Source: Paracoccaceae bacterium (GTDB lineage: Bacteria > Pseudomonadota > Alphaproteobacteria > Rhodobacterales > Rhodobacteraceae). Taken from it: a DNA stretch of 44,410 nucleotides. The first letter of the stretch is position 1. Each line of letters begins with the position of its first letter. Positions 18,261 through 25,976 of this stretch are shown here, one piece after another. The stretch is from contig JANZZL010000068.1 of the NCBI GenBank assembly GCA_026419405.1, positions 1-44,410 of the forward strand. The letters run 5' to 3'. The translations under genes and the position numbers were made by a program. Under the pieces are notes generated by a model, which did no database searches, was not told the origin of the DNA, and saw only the letters and a list, made by a program, of their open reading frames with translations.

Positions 18261-19375
18261 CCGATCCGCTGCCGCGTTCCGCCCTCGGTGCCCGAGCGGG
18301 CGATGGCGTGGATGATCCGCTCGATCACCAGCCCCTCGGCGAAGTCGGGCCGGGCGGGCGGGCCGCCGGCGACGGCGCGCAGGAGGTCGGCGGCCTCGAT
18401 CGTCTTGAGGTCGATGAAGCCGAGCTGGTGGCCCGGCGCGGGAACGAAGCTGCCGAAGGGCGGGTGCGCGGGTGAGGACAGGATGGTCTTGAACCCGGCC
18501 TCGGACGTCGGTCCCTCGTTGACGTAGAGCTGGAGCTCGTTCATCCGCTCCTGCGCGAAGGCGATCATGCCCTTGGTGCCGTGCACCTCGAAGTCGAGCC
18601 GGTTCTTGCGCCCCCAGGCCGAGCGCGAGGTGGCGATCGAGCCCTGTGCGCCCGAGGCGAAGCGCAGGATCGCGGTGGCGGTGTCCTCGTTCTCGACCGC
18701 GGCGCGGCCGCCGCCCTCGACGGGGCGGGTCTCGTGGATCACCTGGGTATCGGCGATCAGGCTCTCGACCGGACCCATGAGGCGCAGCATCAGCGAGACG
18801 AGGTGGCAGCCGAGATCGCCGAGCGCGCCGAGCCCGGCGTCGGCGAGCCTGGCGCGCCAGGTCCAGGGCAGGTCGGGGTCGGCCTGGTAGTCCTCGTCGA
18901 CCCAGCCGCGGAAGTGGACCGGCCGGCCGATGCGGCCCTCGGCCACCAGCCGTTCGGCATGGAGGACGGCCGGGTTGCGCAGATAGTTGTAGCCAAGCAG
19001 CGTCACCTTGCCCGAGCGCGCGGCCGCCTCGGCCATCGCCTCGGCATCGGCGAGGGTGAGCGCCATGGGCTTCTCGCACCAGACGTGCTTGCCCGCGGCC
19101 AGCGCCGCCTCGGCGATCTCGCGGTGGAGCCCGTTCGGCGTGGTGATCGAGACGATGTCGACGCCCGGATCGGCGACCAGCGCGCGCCAGTCGGCGGTCG
19201 CGCGGGAGAAGCCGAACTGGTCGGCCATGGCGCGCGCCCGGTCCTCGGGCAGGTCGCAGAGCAGCTCGAGCCGCACGGGCGGCAGGCCGCCCATCACCGC
19301 CCGCGCCTGCCGCCAGGCAAGCGCATGGGCCTTGCCGATGAAGCCGGTGCCGATCAGGCCGATGCCAAGTGTCAT
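18257..19375 (-). CDS. Gfo/Idh/MocA-family oxidoreductase
   Basis: A 372-aa NAD(P)-dependent dehydrogenase. The Rossmann motif is GLIGTGFIGKAH at the N-terminus, the catalytic Lys is in WCEKPMAL (about residue 100), and a second active-site motif is LGDLGCHLVS. The family oxidises sugars, inositols and inosamines. It is the last gene of a four-gene leftward operon (desaturase, Rieske, PanB-like, this), with a 3-bp gap after the PanB-like gene. With iolG present at 26925 it is not the main inositol dehydrogenase, so a modified inositol or a product of the oxygenase step is a plausible substrate. MocA of rhizopine catabolism belongs to this family, but orthology is not proven. Confidence 0.88.
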   Translation of the reverse strand: MTLGIGLIGTGFIGKAHALAWRQARAVMGGLPPVRLELLCDLPEDRARAMADQFGFSRATADWRALVADPGVDIVSITTPNGLHREIAEAALAAGKHVWCEKPMALTLADAEAMAEAAARSGKVTLLGYNYLRNPAVLHAERLVAEGRIGRPVHFRGWVDEDYQADPDLPWTWRARLADAGLGALGDLGCHLVSLMLRLMGPVESLIADTQVIHETRPVEGGGRAAVENEDTATAILRFASGAQGSIATSRSAWGRKNRLDFEVHGTKGMIAFAQERMNELQLYVNEGPTSEAGFKTILSSPAHPPFGSFVPAPGHQLGFIDLKTIEAADLLRAVAGGPPARPDFAEGLVIERIIHAIARSGTEGGTRQRIG

Positions 19376-19378
19376 GGG

Positions 19379-20191
19379 TCACCCGTTCGTGGAAAGCCAG
19401 TCGCGGAAGGCCGCGACCACGTCGCCTTCGGCCTCGACGAGGTAGTCGGCCGACGGGTAGGCGCCGCCGTGGACATCCGCGGCGTAGGCCCGCATCGCCT
19501 CGACCCGGAGCGTCTGGAGCCGGTCGTATTCGGCGGCGAGGTTGGCATAGACCTTCGCATGACGGGGCACGTGCCCGCGGTTCTGGCCGAGCACGTCGTC
19601 CGAGAAGAGATACTGCGCATGGCCCGCCGGGCCCGCCCCCATCGAGATCAGGAACAGCGAGGTCCTCTCGGCGATGGCGGCGGTGATCTGGTGGGGGACG
19701 ACCTCGATCTCGACCGCGAAGGCCCCGGCCTCCTCGTGCGCGAGGCACTGTTCCCAGACGCGCTTGGCGGTGTCGAGCGTCCTGCCGACGGCGCGGAAGC
19801 CGCCCGTCCAGGTCCGCTTCGACGGGATCAGCCCGACATGCCCGCAGACCGGGATCCCGTGGTCGGCGAGCGCCCGCACGGTGGCGAGCGAGCCCGAGCA
19901 GTAGACCGCATCGGCCCCGTGCTTGACCAGCGGCATGGCCCATCTCAGGAAGTCGTCGGTGCCGCCGATCTCGTAGAAGTTCTCGCCCGGAAAGGCGAAG
20001 GCGTCGGGGGCGACCTCGCGGAACCTCGGGTCGAGGATCATCGCCGGCGGGACGGAGAGCAGCTCCACCCCGGCGGCCTCGGCGGCGGCGGCCTCCTCGA
20101 TCGTCTCGACGCGCAGCATCGCATAACGGTGGCGGCCGCGGTCGGCCAGGAGGCTTGCCACCGTGTGCCGGGCGGAGGGCGCGAAGGCCAT
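19379..20191 (-). CDS. PanB-like hydroxymethyltransferase
   Basis: A 270-aa TIM-barrel protein of the ketopantoate hydroxymethyltransferase family. VCGHVGLIPSKR matches the PanB signature G-H-x-G-L-x-P, and EIEVVP corresponds to the segment with the catalytic Glu. PanB transfers a one-carbon unit from 5,10-methylene-tetrahydrofolate to 2-oxoisovalerate. Differences in otherwise conserved stretches (LIPSKRTWTGG where PanB has LTPQ...GG) and the absence of panC suggest a specialised paralogue. It overlaps the Rieske gene by one base (TGATG), so the products probably act together. One idea is handling of a C1 unit released by the oxygenase; this is inference. Confidence 0.8.
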   Translation of the reverse strand: MAFAPSARHTVASLLADRGRHRYAMLRVETIEEAAAAEAAGVELLSVPPAMILDPRFREVAPDAFAFPGENFYEIGGTDDFLRWAMPLVKHGADAVYCSGSLATVRALADHGIPVCGHVGLIPSKRTWTGGFRAVGRTLDTAKRVWEQCLAHEEAGAFAVEIEVVPHQITAAIAERTSLFLISMGAGPAGHAQYLFSDDVLGQNRGHVPRHAKVYANLAAEYDRLQTLRVEAMRAYAADVHGGAYPSADYLVEAEGDVVAAFRDWLSTNG

Positions 20192-20505
20192 CAGCCCACC
20201 TGCACGAGGACGCGCCCGCCCTCGACCTTCACCGGATAGGTCCTGAGGTTGACGCAGACCGGGGCGCGCATCGCCTCGCCGGTGCGGTAGTCGAACTGGC
20301 CGTTGTGCTTGGGGCACTCGATCACGTAGTCCATCACGAGGCCGCCGGCCAGGTGGACGTTCTCGTGCGTGCACAGCCCGTCGGTGCAGAAGAACTCGCC
20401 GTCGGGGCTGTGGTAGAGCGCGAAGGTGCGCCCCGCGTGGTCCCATCGCATCACGTCCTCGCGGTCGATCTCGTCCGCCGCGCAGGCGTCGATCCACTGG
20501 CTCAT
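20191..20505 (-). CDS. mocE: Rieske [2Fe-2S] ferredoxin, MocE-like
   Basis: A 104-aa soluble Rieske protein. Cluster ligands are C45-x-H47 (CTHENVH) and C64-x2-H67 (CPKHNGQFDY). There is no signal peptide or anchor, so it is a free electron carrier of the dioxygenase-ferredoxin type. Overall sequence and size resemble MocE, the ferredoxin of rhizopine catabolism (from memory, not searched). It lies 26 bp after the desaturase-type gene, which it presumably reduces, and overlaps the PanB-like gene by one base. GGGAGGAC precedes the ATG. No partner reductase (MocF) is encoded nearby; fpr at 35927 could serve. Confidence 0.82.
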   Translation of the reverse strand: MSQWIDACAADEIDREDVMRWDHAGRTFALYHSPDGEFFCTDGLCTHENVHLAGGLVMDYVIECPKHNGQFDYRTGEAMRAPVCVNLRTYPVKVEGGRVLVQVG

Positions 20506-20531
20506 CCCTGTCCTCCCTGGGGTCTGGTCCG

Positions 20532-21620
20532 TCACTGCGCCGCGGCCTGCGGCCGGCCGAGCGCCTCGGCGTGGAAATCCTCGCGGTAGGGCCGCGCGGT
20601 GGGCGGCAGCTCGCGCTTGAGGAACACGTCCTCGCCGCGCAGCTGGCGCAGCCAGATCGGCCACATCTCGCGGTAGCCCGCCCAGATCGAGGGCGTGGGT
20701 GCCGGGAGGTCGTGCCGGATCGCCGCGTGCAGCTCGGGCAGGCGGTGATAGGGCACCATCGGGAACATGTGGTGCTCGACGTGGTAGTTCATGTTCCAGT
20801 AGATGAACCGGCTGATCGGGTTCATGTAGACGGTGCGGCTGTTCAGCCGGTGGTCGATCACGTTGTCGGCAAGCGCCCCGTGCTGGAGCAGGCCCGTCAT
20901 CACGTGATGCCAGGCGCCGTAGAGGCGGGGCAGGCCGATCACCATGAGCGGCAGGATCGAGCCCATCCAGACCGCGAGCCCGACGGTCGCGGCGTAGATC
21001 GCGAGGTAGATGCGCGCGACGCGCACGACCTTCGGCCATTCCGACTGCGGGACGAAGGTCTTCTCCTCGGGGTGCACGCCGATGAAGGCGTTGTAGAACA
21101 GCCGGTTGAAAAAGGCCCAGGCATCGAAGATGCCGAAGAAGTTGCCGATGAGCTTCATCAGCACCGGCGGGCGCATGACCGCGATCTCGGGGTCGCGGCC
21201 GACGATGTAGGTATCGGTGTGGTGGCGCGCGTGGCTCCAGCGCCAGGTGGCGGAGTTGCGCATGATCATGAACGAGGCGATCTCGTAGACCACGTTGTTC
21301 ATCCACGGCGTGCGGAAGGCGGTGCCGTGGCCGCATTCGTGCCAGCGCGAATCGGAGGCCGAGCCGTAGAGCACGCCGTAGGCCAGCCAGAAGGGGGCCG
21401 ACCACCACGACGGCCAGAGCCAGATGCCGATCCCGGCGAGCGCGATCATGGCGCCGTAGTAGATCAGCGTGTCGCGGATCGCCGGGGCGTCGCTGCGCTG
21501 CATCAGCTCCTTCATCGTCTTGCGCGGAACGTCGGTGTGATACCATTCGGCGGCCGCAAGGCCGGTCTCGACGGCGCGGCGCCCGTCCTCTCCCAGAAGG
21601 CTGTAGTCGCGGCTGGTCAT
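20532..21620 (-). CDS. mocD: Fatty acid desaturase-family di-iron oxygenase, MocD-like
   Basis: A 362-aa integral membrane di-iron enzyme. Three histidine boxes are clear: HECGH (94-98), HARHH (130-134) and HVEHH (280-284), with an extra HH near 238. Hydrophobic segments lie around 50-90, 105-120, 160-180 and 200-235. The family includes desaturases, alkane hydroxylases and MocD of the rhizopine pathway. The adjacent Rieske ferredoxin and inositol genes favour an oxygenase that hydroxylates or O-demethylates a cyclitol rather than a lipid desaturase. The start at 21620 follows a G-run/GGGGGAG binding site. It is the first gene of the leftward operon, divergent from the LacI gene. Confidence 0.82.
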   Translation of the reverse strand: MTSRDYSLLGEDGRRAVETGLAAAEWYHTDVPRKTMKELMQRSDAPAIRDTLIYYGAMIALAGIGIWLWPSWWSAPFWLAYGVLYGSASDSRWHECGHGTAFRTPWMNNVVYEIASFMIMRNSATWRWSHARHHTDTYIVGRDPEIAVMRPPVLMKLIGNFFGIFDAWAFFNRLFYNAFIGVHPEEKTFVPQSEWPKVVRVARIYLAIYAATVGLAVWMGSILPLMVIGLPRLYGAWHHVMTGLLQHGALADNVIDHRLNSRTVYMNPISRFIYWNMNYHVEHHMFPMVPYHRLPELHAAIRHDLPAPTPSIWAGYREMWPIWLRQLRGEDVFLKRELPPTARPYREDFHAEALGRPQAAAQ

Positions 21621-21706
21621 GCCGGTGTCTCCCCCCCCCGTGATGCCTCCCACGTGCGGCGCGACGATAGAGGGGATTCTGCCGCCGGCCTACACCGGGT
21701 GCTTTC

Positions 21707-21748
21707 ATTCTTCGCAGAATTCGTCAGAATGCCCATCATGGGATGATG
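21707..21748. promoter_or_regulatory. Dyads in the divergent desaturase/LacI control region
   Basis: Two inverted repeats lie between the divergent genes. ATTCT-TCGC-AGAAT is at 21707-21720, with a further AGAAT at 21726-21730. CATCAT-GGG-ATGATG is at 21734-21748. The second shares CATCA/TGATG half-sites with the dyads before the IolI-like gene (22825-22853). LacI-type regulators bind such dyads, so autoregulation plus control of the desaturase operon is the simplest reading. Binding is inferred. Confidence 0.5.
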
Positions 21749-21778
21749 TCTTTTCGTCATCCGCGGGAGGGCGGCCGG

Positions 21779-22810
21779 ATGGCGAGGCGCGCGACGATCA
21801 GCGACGTGGCCCGCGAGGCGGGGGTCAGCGTGGCGACCGTGGACCGGGTGCTGAACGGGCGCGAGCGGGTCCGCGAGGCCACGGCGCTGCGGGTGTTCGA
21901 GGCGGCGCGGCGGATCGGTTACCATGCGGCCCCGCTGATCGCGAGCCGGATCCAGGCGGAGAAGCCGCTGCGGCGGTTCGGCTTCGTCCTGCACAAGGAG
22001 CGGCAGGCCTTCTACCGCAACTTCGCCGCCGAGATCGAGCGGGCGGTGGCCGCCGCGCCGGGCATCCGCGGCGAGGCGGTGATCGAGTTCGCGCCCTCGC
22101 AGGCGCCCTCGGACTTCGCCCGGCTGATGCGGGGCCTGAGGGGGCGCGTCGATGCGGTGGCGGCGACCGCGGTCACGCATCACGAGGTGACCGGCGCGGT
22201 CGAGGAGCTGAAGGCCGAGGGCATTCCCTGCTTCGCGCTGCTCAACGACTTCGCGCAGGGTGTGCGGCAGACCTACGTGGGGCTCAACAACCTGAAGGTC
22301 GGGCGGATCGCCGCCTCGATGATCGCCATGGCGGTGCACCGGCCGGGGAAGGTCGCGGTCTTCGTGGGCGGCTACCGCTGGCACGGGCACGAGCTGCGCG
22401 AGACCGGGTTCCGCAGCTACTTCCGCGAATACGCCCCGCACGTGACCGTGCTCGACACGCTGGTGAACCTCGAGACGCGCCAGCTCACCTACGAGGCGAC
22501 GCTGGACCTGCTCGACCGCCACCCGGACCTGCGGGGGATCTACTGCGCCGGCGGCGGCATGGAGGGCGCGATCGCCGCCCTGCGCGAGGCGCGCCAGCCC
22601 GGCGACGTGGCGCTGGTGGTCAACGAACTGACCCCCGAGAGCCGCGCGGCGCTGCTCGACCGCTACGTGGTGCTGGCGATCTGCACGCCGCTTCCGCGGC
22701 TCTGCGCGGACGTGGTCAGCCTCATGAATGCGGCGGTGGAGCAGGGGATCTCGGATCTCTCGGGGCAGCACTTCCTCCAGCCGGAGCTGCAGCTTCCCGA
22801 GTCGGTCTGA
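21779..22810 (+). CDS. LacI-family transcriptional regulator
   Basis: A 343-aa regulator. The LacI HTH is at the N-terminus (ISDVAREAGVSVATVDRVLNG), followed by a periplasmic-binding-protein-like effector domain (about 60-335). ATG 21779 is preferred over 21743 because GGGAGG is just upstream and the HTH then starts at the usual place. The gene sits between the leftward desaturase operon and the rightward inositol operon. Dyads with common half-sites are found on both sides of it. The effector is probably an inositol-type compound. Inositol clusters of rhizobia usually carry an RpiR-type IolR instead. Confidence 0.9.
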   Translation: MARRATISDVAREAGVSVATVDRVLNGRERVREATALRVFEAARRIGYHAAPLIASRIQAEKPLRRFGFVLHKERQAFYRNFAAEIERAVAAAPGIRGEAVIEFAPSQAPSDFARLMRGLRGRVDAVAATAVTHHEVTGAVEELKAEGIPCFALLNDFAQGVRQTYVGLNNLKVGRIAASMIAMAVHRPGKVAVFVGGYRWHGHELRETGFRSYFREYAPHVTVLDTLVNLETRQLTYEATLDLLDRHPDLRGIYCAGGGMEGAIAALREARQPGDVALVVNELTPESRAALLDRYVVLAICTPLPRLCADVVSLMNAAVEQGISDLSGQHFLQPELQLPESV

Positions 22811-22824
22811 GCTTGACGAAAGTT

Positions 22825-22853
22825 CATCATGTCTCTGATGGAGGATCCATCAG
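22825..22853. promoter_or_regulatory. Perfect 8-bp dyad operator before the inositol operon
   Basis: CTGATGGA-GGA-TCCATCAG (22835-22853) is a perfect 8-bp inverted repeat with a 3-bp centre. An overlapping dyad CATCA-N6-TGATG spans 22825-22840. It lies about 125 bp upstream of the IolI-like start and just after a TTGACG (22813-22818) that could be a -35 element. It is the best candidate operator for the LacI protein encoded immediately upstream. Confidence 0.6.
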
Positions 22854-22976
22854 AAATGAGGGAATCGTTGGCCCCGGCGGTTGACGCAGAACGCCGGCTG
22901 CGGTCACGGTGCCACGCGGGGAGGCTGCCGGCCGCGCCGGAGCCGGGGTGACCGCCGGAAGGGAGGACCACGACCG

Positions 22977-23795
22977 ATGCTGCCGACGGCGCTCAATCAC
23001 ATGACCGTGGCGAGGAAGTCCTTCGCCGAGACGCTCGGAATCGCGGCGGCGCTGGGCTGCGTCGGGGTCGAGCTGCGCAACGACCTGCCGCAGCCGCTGT
23101 TCGACGGGCTGGCCCCCGAGGCCGCCGGCGAGCGGCTGCGCGAGAAGGGGCTGCGGCTGCTCGCGCTGGCCGAGGTCAAGCGCTTCAACGACTGGTCTGA
23201 GGACAAGGCGGCCGAGGCGCTGGCGCTGATGCGCATCGCCCGGGCGGCGGGCGCCGAGGCGGTGAGCCTCATCCCGCGCAACGACGGGCAGGGCCTGGGC
23301 AACGGCGAGCGGCAGGCGAACCTGCGCGTGGCGCTCAGGGCGCTGAAGCCGATGCTGGAGGATCACGGGCTCGTGGGCCTCGTCGAGCCGCTGGGCTTTG
23401 CGGTCTGCGCGCTGCGCTTCAAGGCCGAGGCTGTCGAGGCGATCGAGGCGCTGGGCGCGCGGGACCGCTTCCGCCTGGTGCATGACACGTTCCACCACAC
23501 GCTGGCGGGGGGCGGCCCGCTCTACCCCGAGCACACCGGCATCGTGCACATCTCGGGCGTGGTCGATCCTGGCGTGTCGGTGGCCGAGATGACGGATGCC
23601 CACCGCGTGCTCGTGGACGGCGCCGACCGTCTGGGCAATGTCGAGCAGCTCGCCGCGCTGGAGGCGGCCGGCTACCGCGGGCCGGTGTCCTTCGAGGCCT
23701 TCGCGCCTCAGGTGCACGCCCTGGCCGACCCCGCGCGCGAGATCGCGCGGTCCTTCGAGTTCATCCGGTCCCGTCTGGCCGACAAGGCCGCCTGA
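22977..23795 (+). CDS. iolI: Sugar phosphate isomerase/epimerase, IolI-like
   Basis: A 272-aa AP-endonuclease-2-type TIM barrel, like 2-keto-myo-inositol isomerase IolI (B. subtilis enzyme 278 aa). Likely metal ligands are Glu in LVEPLGF, Asp in LVHDTFHH, His in IVHISGVVD and Glu in SFEAFAP. The segment DAHRVLVDGADRLG corresponds to the substrate loop. The start at 22977 is set by GGGAGGA (22961-22967). It is the first gene of the inositol operon. IolI interconverts scyllo- and chiro-inosose isomers, which would widen the range of inositols accepted. The exact reaction is inferred from family and context. Confidence 0.75.
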   Translation: MLPTALNHMTVARKSFAETLGIAAALGCVGVELRNDLPQPLFDGLAPEAAGERLREKGLRLLALAEVKRFNDWSEDKAAEALALMRIARAAGAEAVSLIPRNDGQGLGNGERQANLRVALRALKPMLEDHGLVGLVEPLGFAVCALRFKAEAVEAIEALGARDRFRLVHDTFHHTLAGGGPLYPEHTGIVHISGVVDPGVSVAEMTDAHRVLVDGADRLGNVEQLAALEAAGYRGPVSFEAFAPQVHALADPAREIARSFEFIRSRLADKAA

Positions 23796-23874
23796 CGGGG
23801 CCGTCACCGCCCGCAAGGGCTTCCGGCAGTTGCAACGGGAAGGGTGCGCCGGACACCCGCTTGGGAGGAAGACC

Positions 23875-24816
23875 ATGAAGAAGACCCTCGTCGCAGCGAG
23901 CCTCGTGTCGCTGCTCGGCACCACCGCCATGGCCGAGACGGTCGGCGTGTCGATGGCGCTGTTCGACGACAACTTCCTGACGGTGCTGCGGAACGGCATC
24001 CAGAAATATGCCGACGAGCAGGGCCACGACGTGCAGATCGAGGATGCGCAGAACGACGTCGCCAAGCAGCTCGACCAGATCAACAACTTCATCGCAAGCG
24101 GCGTGGACGCGATCATCGTCAACCCGGTGGACACCTCGGCCACCCAGGCGATGTCGGACGCCGCGGCGGCCGCGGGCGTGCCGCTCGTCTACGTGAACCG
24201 CCAGCCGATCAACGTCGACAGCCTGCCCGACAACCAGGCCTTCGTCGCCTCGAACGAATCCGAATCCTCGCGCCAGGGCTTCATCGAGCAGTGCCGGCTG
24301 TGGAAGGAGCAGGGCAAGGACGAGGTCAGCGTCTACGTCCTCCAGGGCGAGCTGTCGAACCAGGCCGCGGTGCAGCGGACGCAGAACTACTACGACGTGA
24401 TCAACGAGGGCCTCTGCCCGGTGAAGGTCAACATCATCGACCAGCAGACGGCGAACTGGTCGCGCGATCAGGCGCAGAACCTGATGACCAACTGGCTCTC
24501 GACGGGCACCCCCTTCGACGGGGTCCTGTCGAACAACGACGAGATGGCGATCGGCGCGATCCAGGCGATGAAGGCCGCCGGCATCGACATGGATTCGGTG
24601 CTCATCTCGGGCGTGGACGCCACCCAGGACGCGCTGGCCGCGATGCAGGCGGGCGAGCTCGACATCACCGTGTTCCAGAACGCCGCGGCGCAGGGTTCCG
24701 GCGCGCTCGACGCGGCGGTGAAGCTGGCGCGCGGCGAGCCGGTCGAGCAGAAGGTCTACATCCCCTTCGAGCTCGTCACGCCGGCCAACATGGACCAGTA
24801 CCTGCAGAAGAACTGA
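23875..24816 (+). CDS. Sugar/inositol ABC transporter substrate-binding protein
   Basis: A 313-aa periplasmic binding protein of the ribose/inositol type (cluster B). The signal peptide is MKKTLVAASLVSLLGTTAMA with cleavage before ETVG. The core shows IVNPVDTSAT and VLSNNDEMAIGAIQAM, typical of the RbsB/IbpA/MocB group. Start 23875 follows TTGGGAGGAA. It is followed by a strong intercistronic hairpin and then permease and ATPase genes. Position in an iol operon indicates an inositol or inositol derivative as ligand. Confidence 0.9.
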   Translation: MKKTLVAASLVSLLGTTAMAETVGVSMALFDDNFLTVLRNGIQKYADEQGHDVQIEDAQNDVAKQLDQINNFIASGVDAIIVNPVDTSATQAMSDAAAAAGVPLVYVNRQPINVDSLPDNQAFVASNESESSRQGFIEQCRLWKEQGKDEVSVYVLQGELSNQAAVQRTQNYYDVINEGLCPVKVNIIDQQTANWSRDQAQNLMTNWLSTGTPFDGVLSNNDEMAIGAIQAMKAAGIDMDSVLISGVDATQDALAAMQAGELDITVFQNAAAQGSGALDAAVKLARGEPVEQKVYIPFELVTPANMDQYLQKN

Positions 24817-24835
24817 GGCTCCGGCCTTGCGACTG

Positions 24836-24864
24836 CGGGAACGGCGGGACCTCCGCCGTTCCCG
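24836..24864 (+). terminator. Intercistronic 12-bp hairpin after the binding-protein gene
   Basis: Perfect stem CGGGAACGGCGG (24836-24847) / CCGCCGTTCCCG (24853-24864) with loop GACCT, 19 bp after the stop of the binding-protein gene and before the permease. There is no U tract. Such hairpins stabilise the upstream message or attenuate transcription, so that binding protein is made in excess over membrane components. That is the likely role here. Confidence 0.75.
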
Positions 24865-24891
24865 GACCTTGACCAGGGGGGGGATGCACCG

Positions 24892-25965
24892 ATGGCAGAT
24901 GCAGCGCACGGCCTCGGCGGGCTGAAATACGATCCGAAGAAGCGCGCCAAGCCGCCCGAGCTCAACGTCTTCATCGCGCTGGTGGTGATCGTGGCGGCCT
25001 TCGAGCTGCTCGGCTGGCTGCTCTACCGCGACAGCTTCCTGTTCAACACGCGCCCGAACGTGGATGCCATCTTCAACTGGGCGCGGCTCAACATCATCAT
25101 CCTGCAGGTGTCGATCGTGGGGATCATCGCGATCGGCGTCACGCAGGTGATCATCTCGGGCGGCATCGACCTCTCCTCCGGCTCGGTCGTCGGCGCGACG
25201 GCGATGATCGTGATGAGCTTCGCGCAGACCGCGGTGGTCAACGGCAACCCCAACCCGAAGGCGATCTTCGGCGAATGGGCGATGGACCTGCCGGTGATCG
25301 TGCCGGTTCTGGTCGGGCTCGGCTGCGGCCTGGTCGCGGGCCTGATCAACGGCCTGCTCATCGCCTACACGCGGATACCGCCCTTCATCGCCACGCTGGG
25401 GATGATGGTCTCGGCGCGCGGCCTGTCGAAGTGGTGGTCGAACGGCAACCCGATCTCGTTCCCCACCGAGTCCTATGCCGCGATCGGCAAGGGGATGATG
25501 CCGGTCGTGATCTTCGTGTGCCTCGCCGTGCTGTTCCACCTGATCCTGCGCTACACGCTCTACGGCAAGCACACCTACGCCATCGGGTCGAACGAGGATG
25601 CGGCGCGGATGTCGGGCATCAACGTGGCGCGGCACAAGGTGCTGATCTACGCGATCGCGGGGATGCTCGCCTCGGTCGCCGCGATCGTGCTGAGCTCGAA
25701 GAACCTCACCGCGCAGGCCGGGATGGGCGTGATGTACGAGCTCGACGCCATCGCCATGTCGGTGATCGGGGGGGTGAGCCTCGCCGGCGGCCGCGGCTCG
25801 ATCGTCGGAACGGTGATCGGCGCGCTGATCTTCGGCGTGATCATCTCGGGGTTCACGTTCCTCAAGCTCGACGCCTACTACCAAGAGATGGTGAAGGGCG
25901 CGATCATCGTCGGCGCCGTGGTGCTCGACCAGTGGCGCCAGCGGCGCATGGCGTCCCGGATGTGA
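24892..25965 (+). CDS. Sugar/inositol ABC transporter permease
   Basis: A 357-aa inner-membrane permease of the RbsC/FrcC family with about nine or ten hydrophobic segments. The conserved VIISGGIDLSSGSVVG, GLINGLLIAYTRIPPFIATLG and AIGSNEDAARMSGIN motifs mark carbohydrate-uptake-2 transporters. The last is the loop that contacts the ATPase. The soluble N-terminal tail (1-25) is longer than usual. GGGGGGGG precedes the ATG. It acts with the neighbouring binding protein and ATPase. Confidence 0.9.
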   Translation: MADAAHGLGGLKYDPKKRAKPPELNVFIALVVIVAAFELLGWLLYRDSFLFNTRPNVDAIFNWARLNIIILQVSIVGIIAIGVTQVIISGGIDLSSGSVVGATAMIVMSFAQTAVVNGNPNPKAIFGEWAMDLPVIVPVLVGLGCGLVAGLINGLLIAYTRIPPFIATLGMMVSARGLSKWWSNGNPISFPTESYAAIGKGMMPVVIFVCLAVLFHLILRYTLYGKHTYAIGSNEDAARMSGINVARHKVLIYAIAGMLASVAAIVLSSKNLTAQAGMGVMYELDAIAMSVIGGVSLAGGRGSIVGTVIGALIFGVIISGFTFLKLDAYYQEMVKGAIIVGAVVLDQWRQRRMASRM

Positions 25966-25976
25966 GGGAGAGCGAG

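Noticed and set aside
21631-21639. Run of nine C just upstream of the desaturase start
   Set aside because: It is the complement of a G-rich ribosome binding site. Phase variation is conceivable, but it lies outside the coding region and nothing else supports it.
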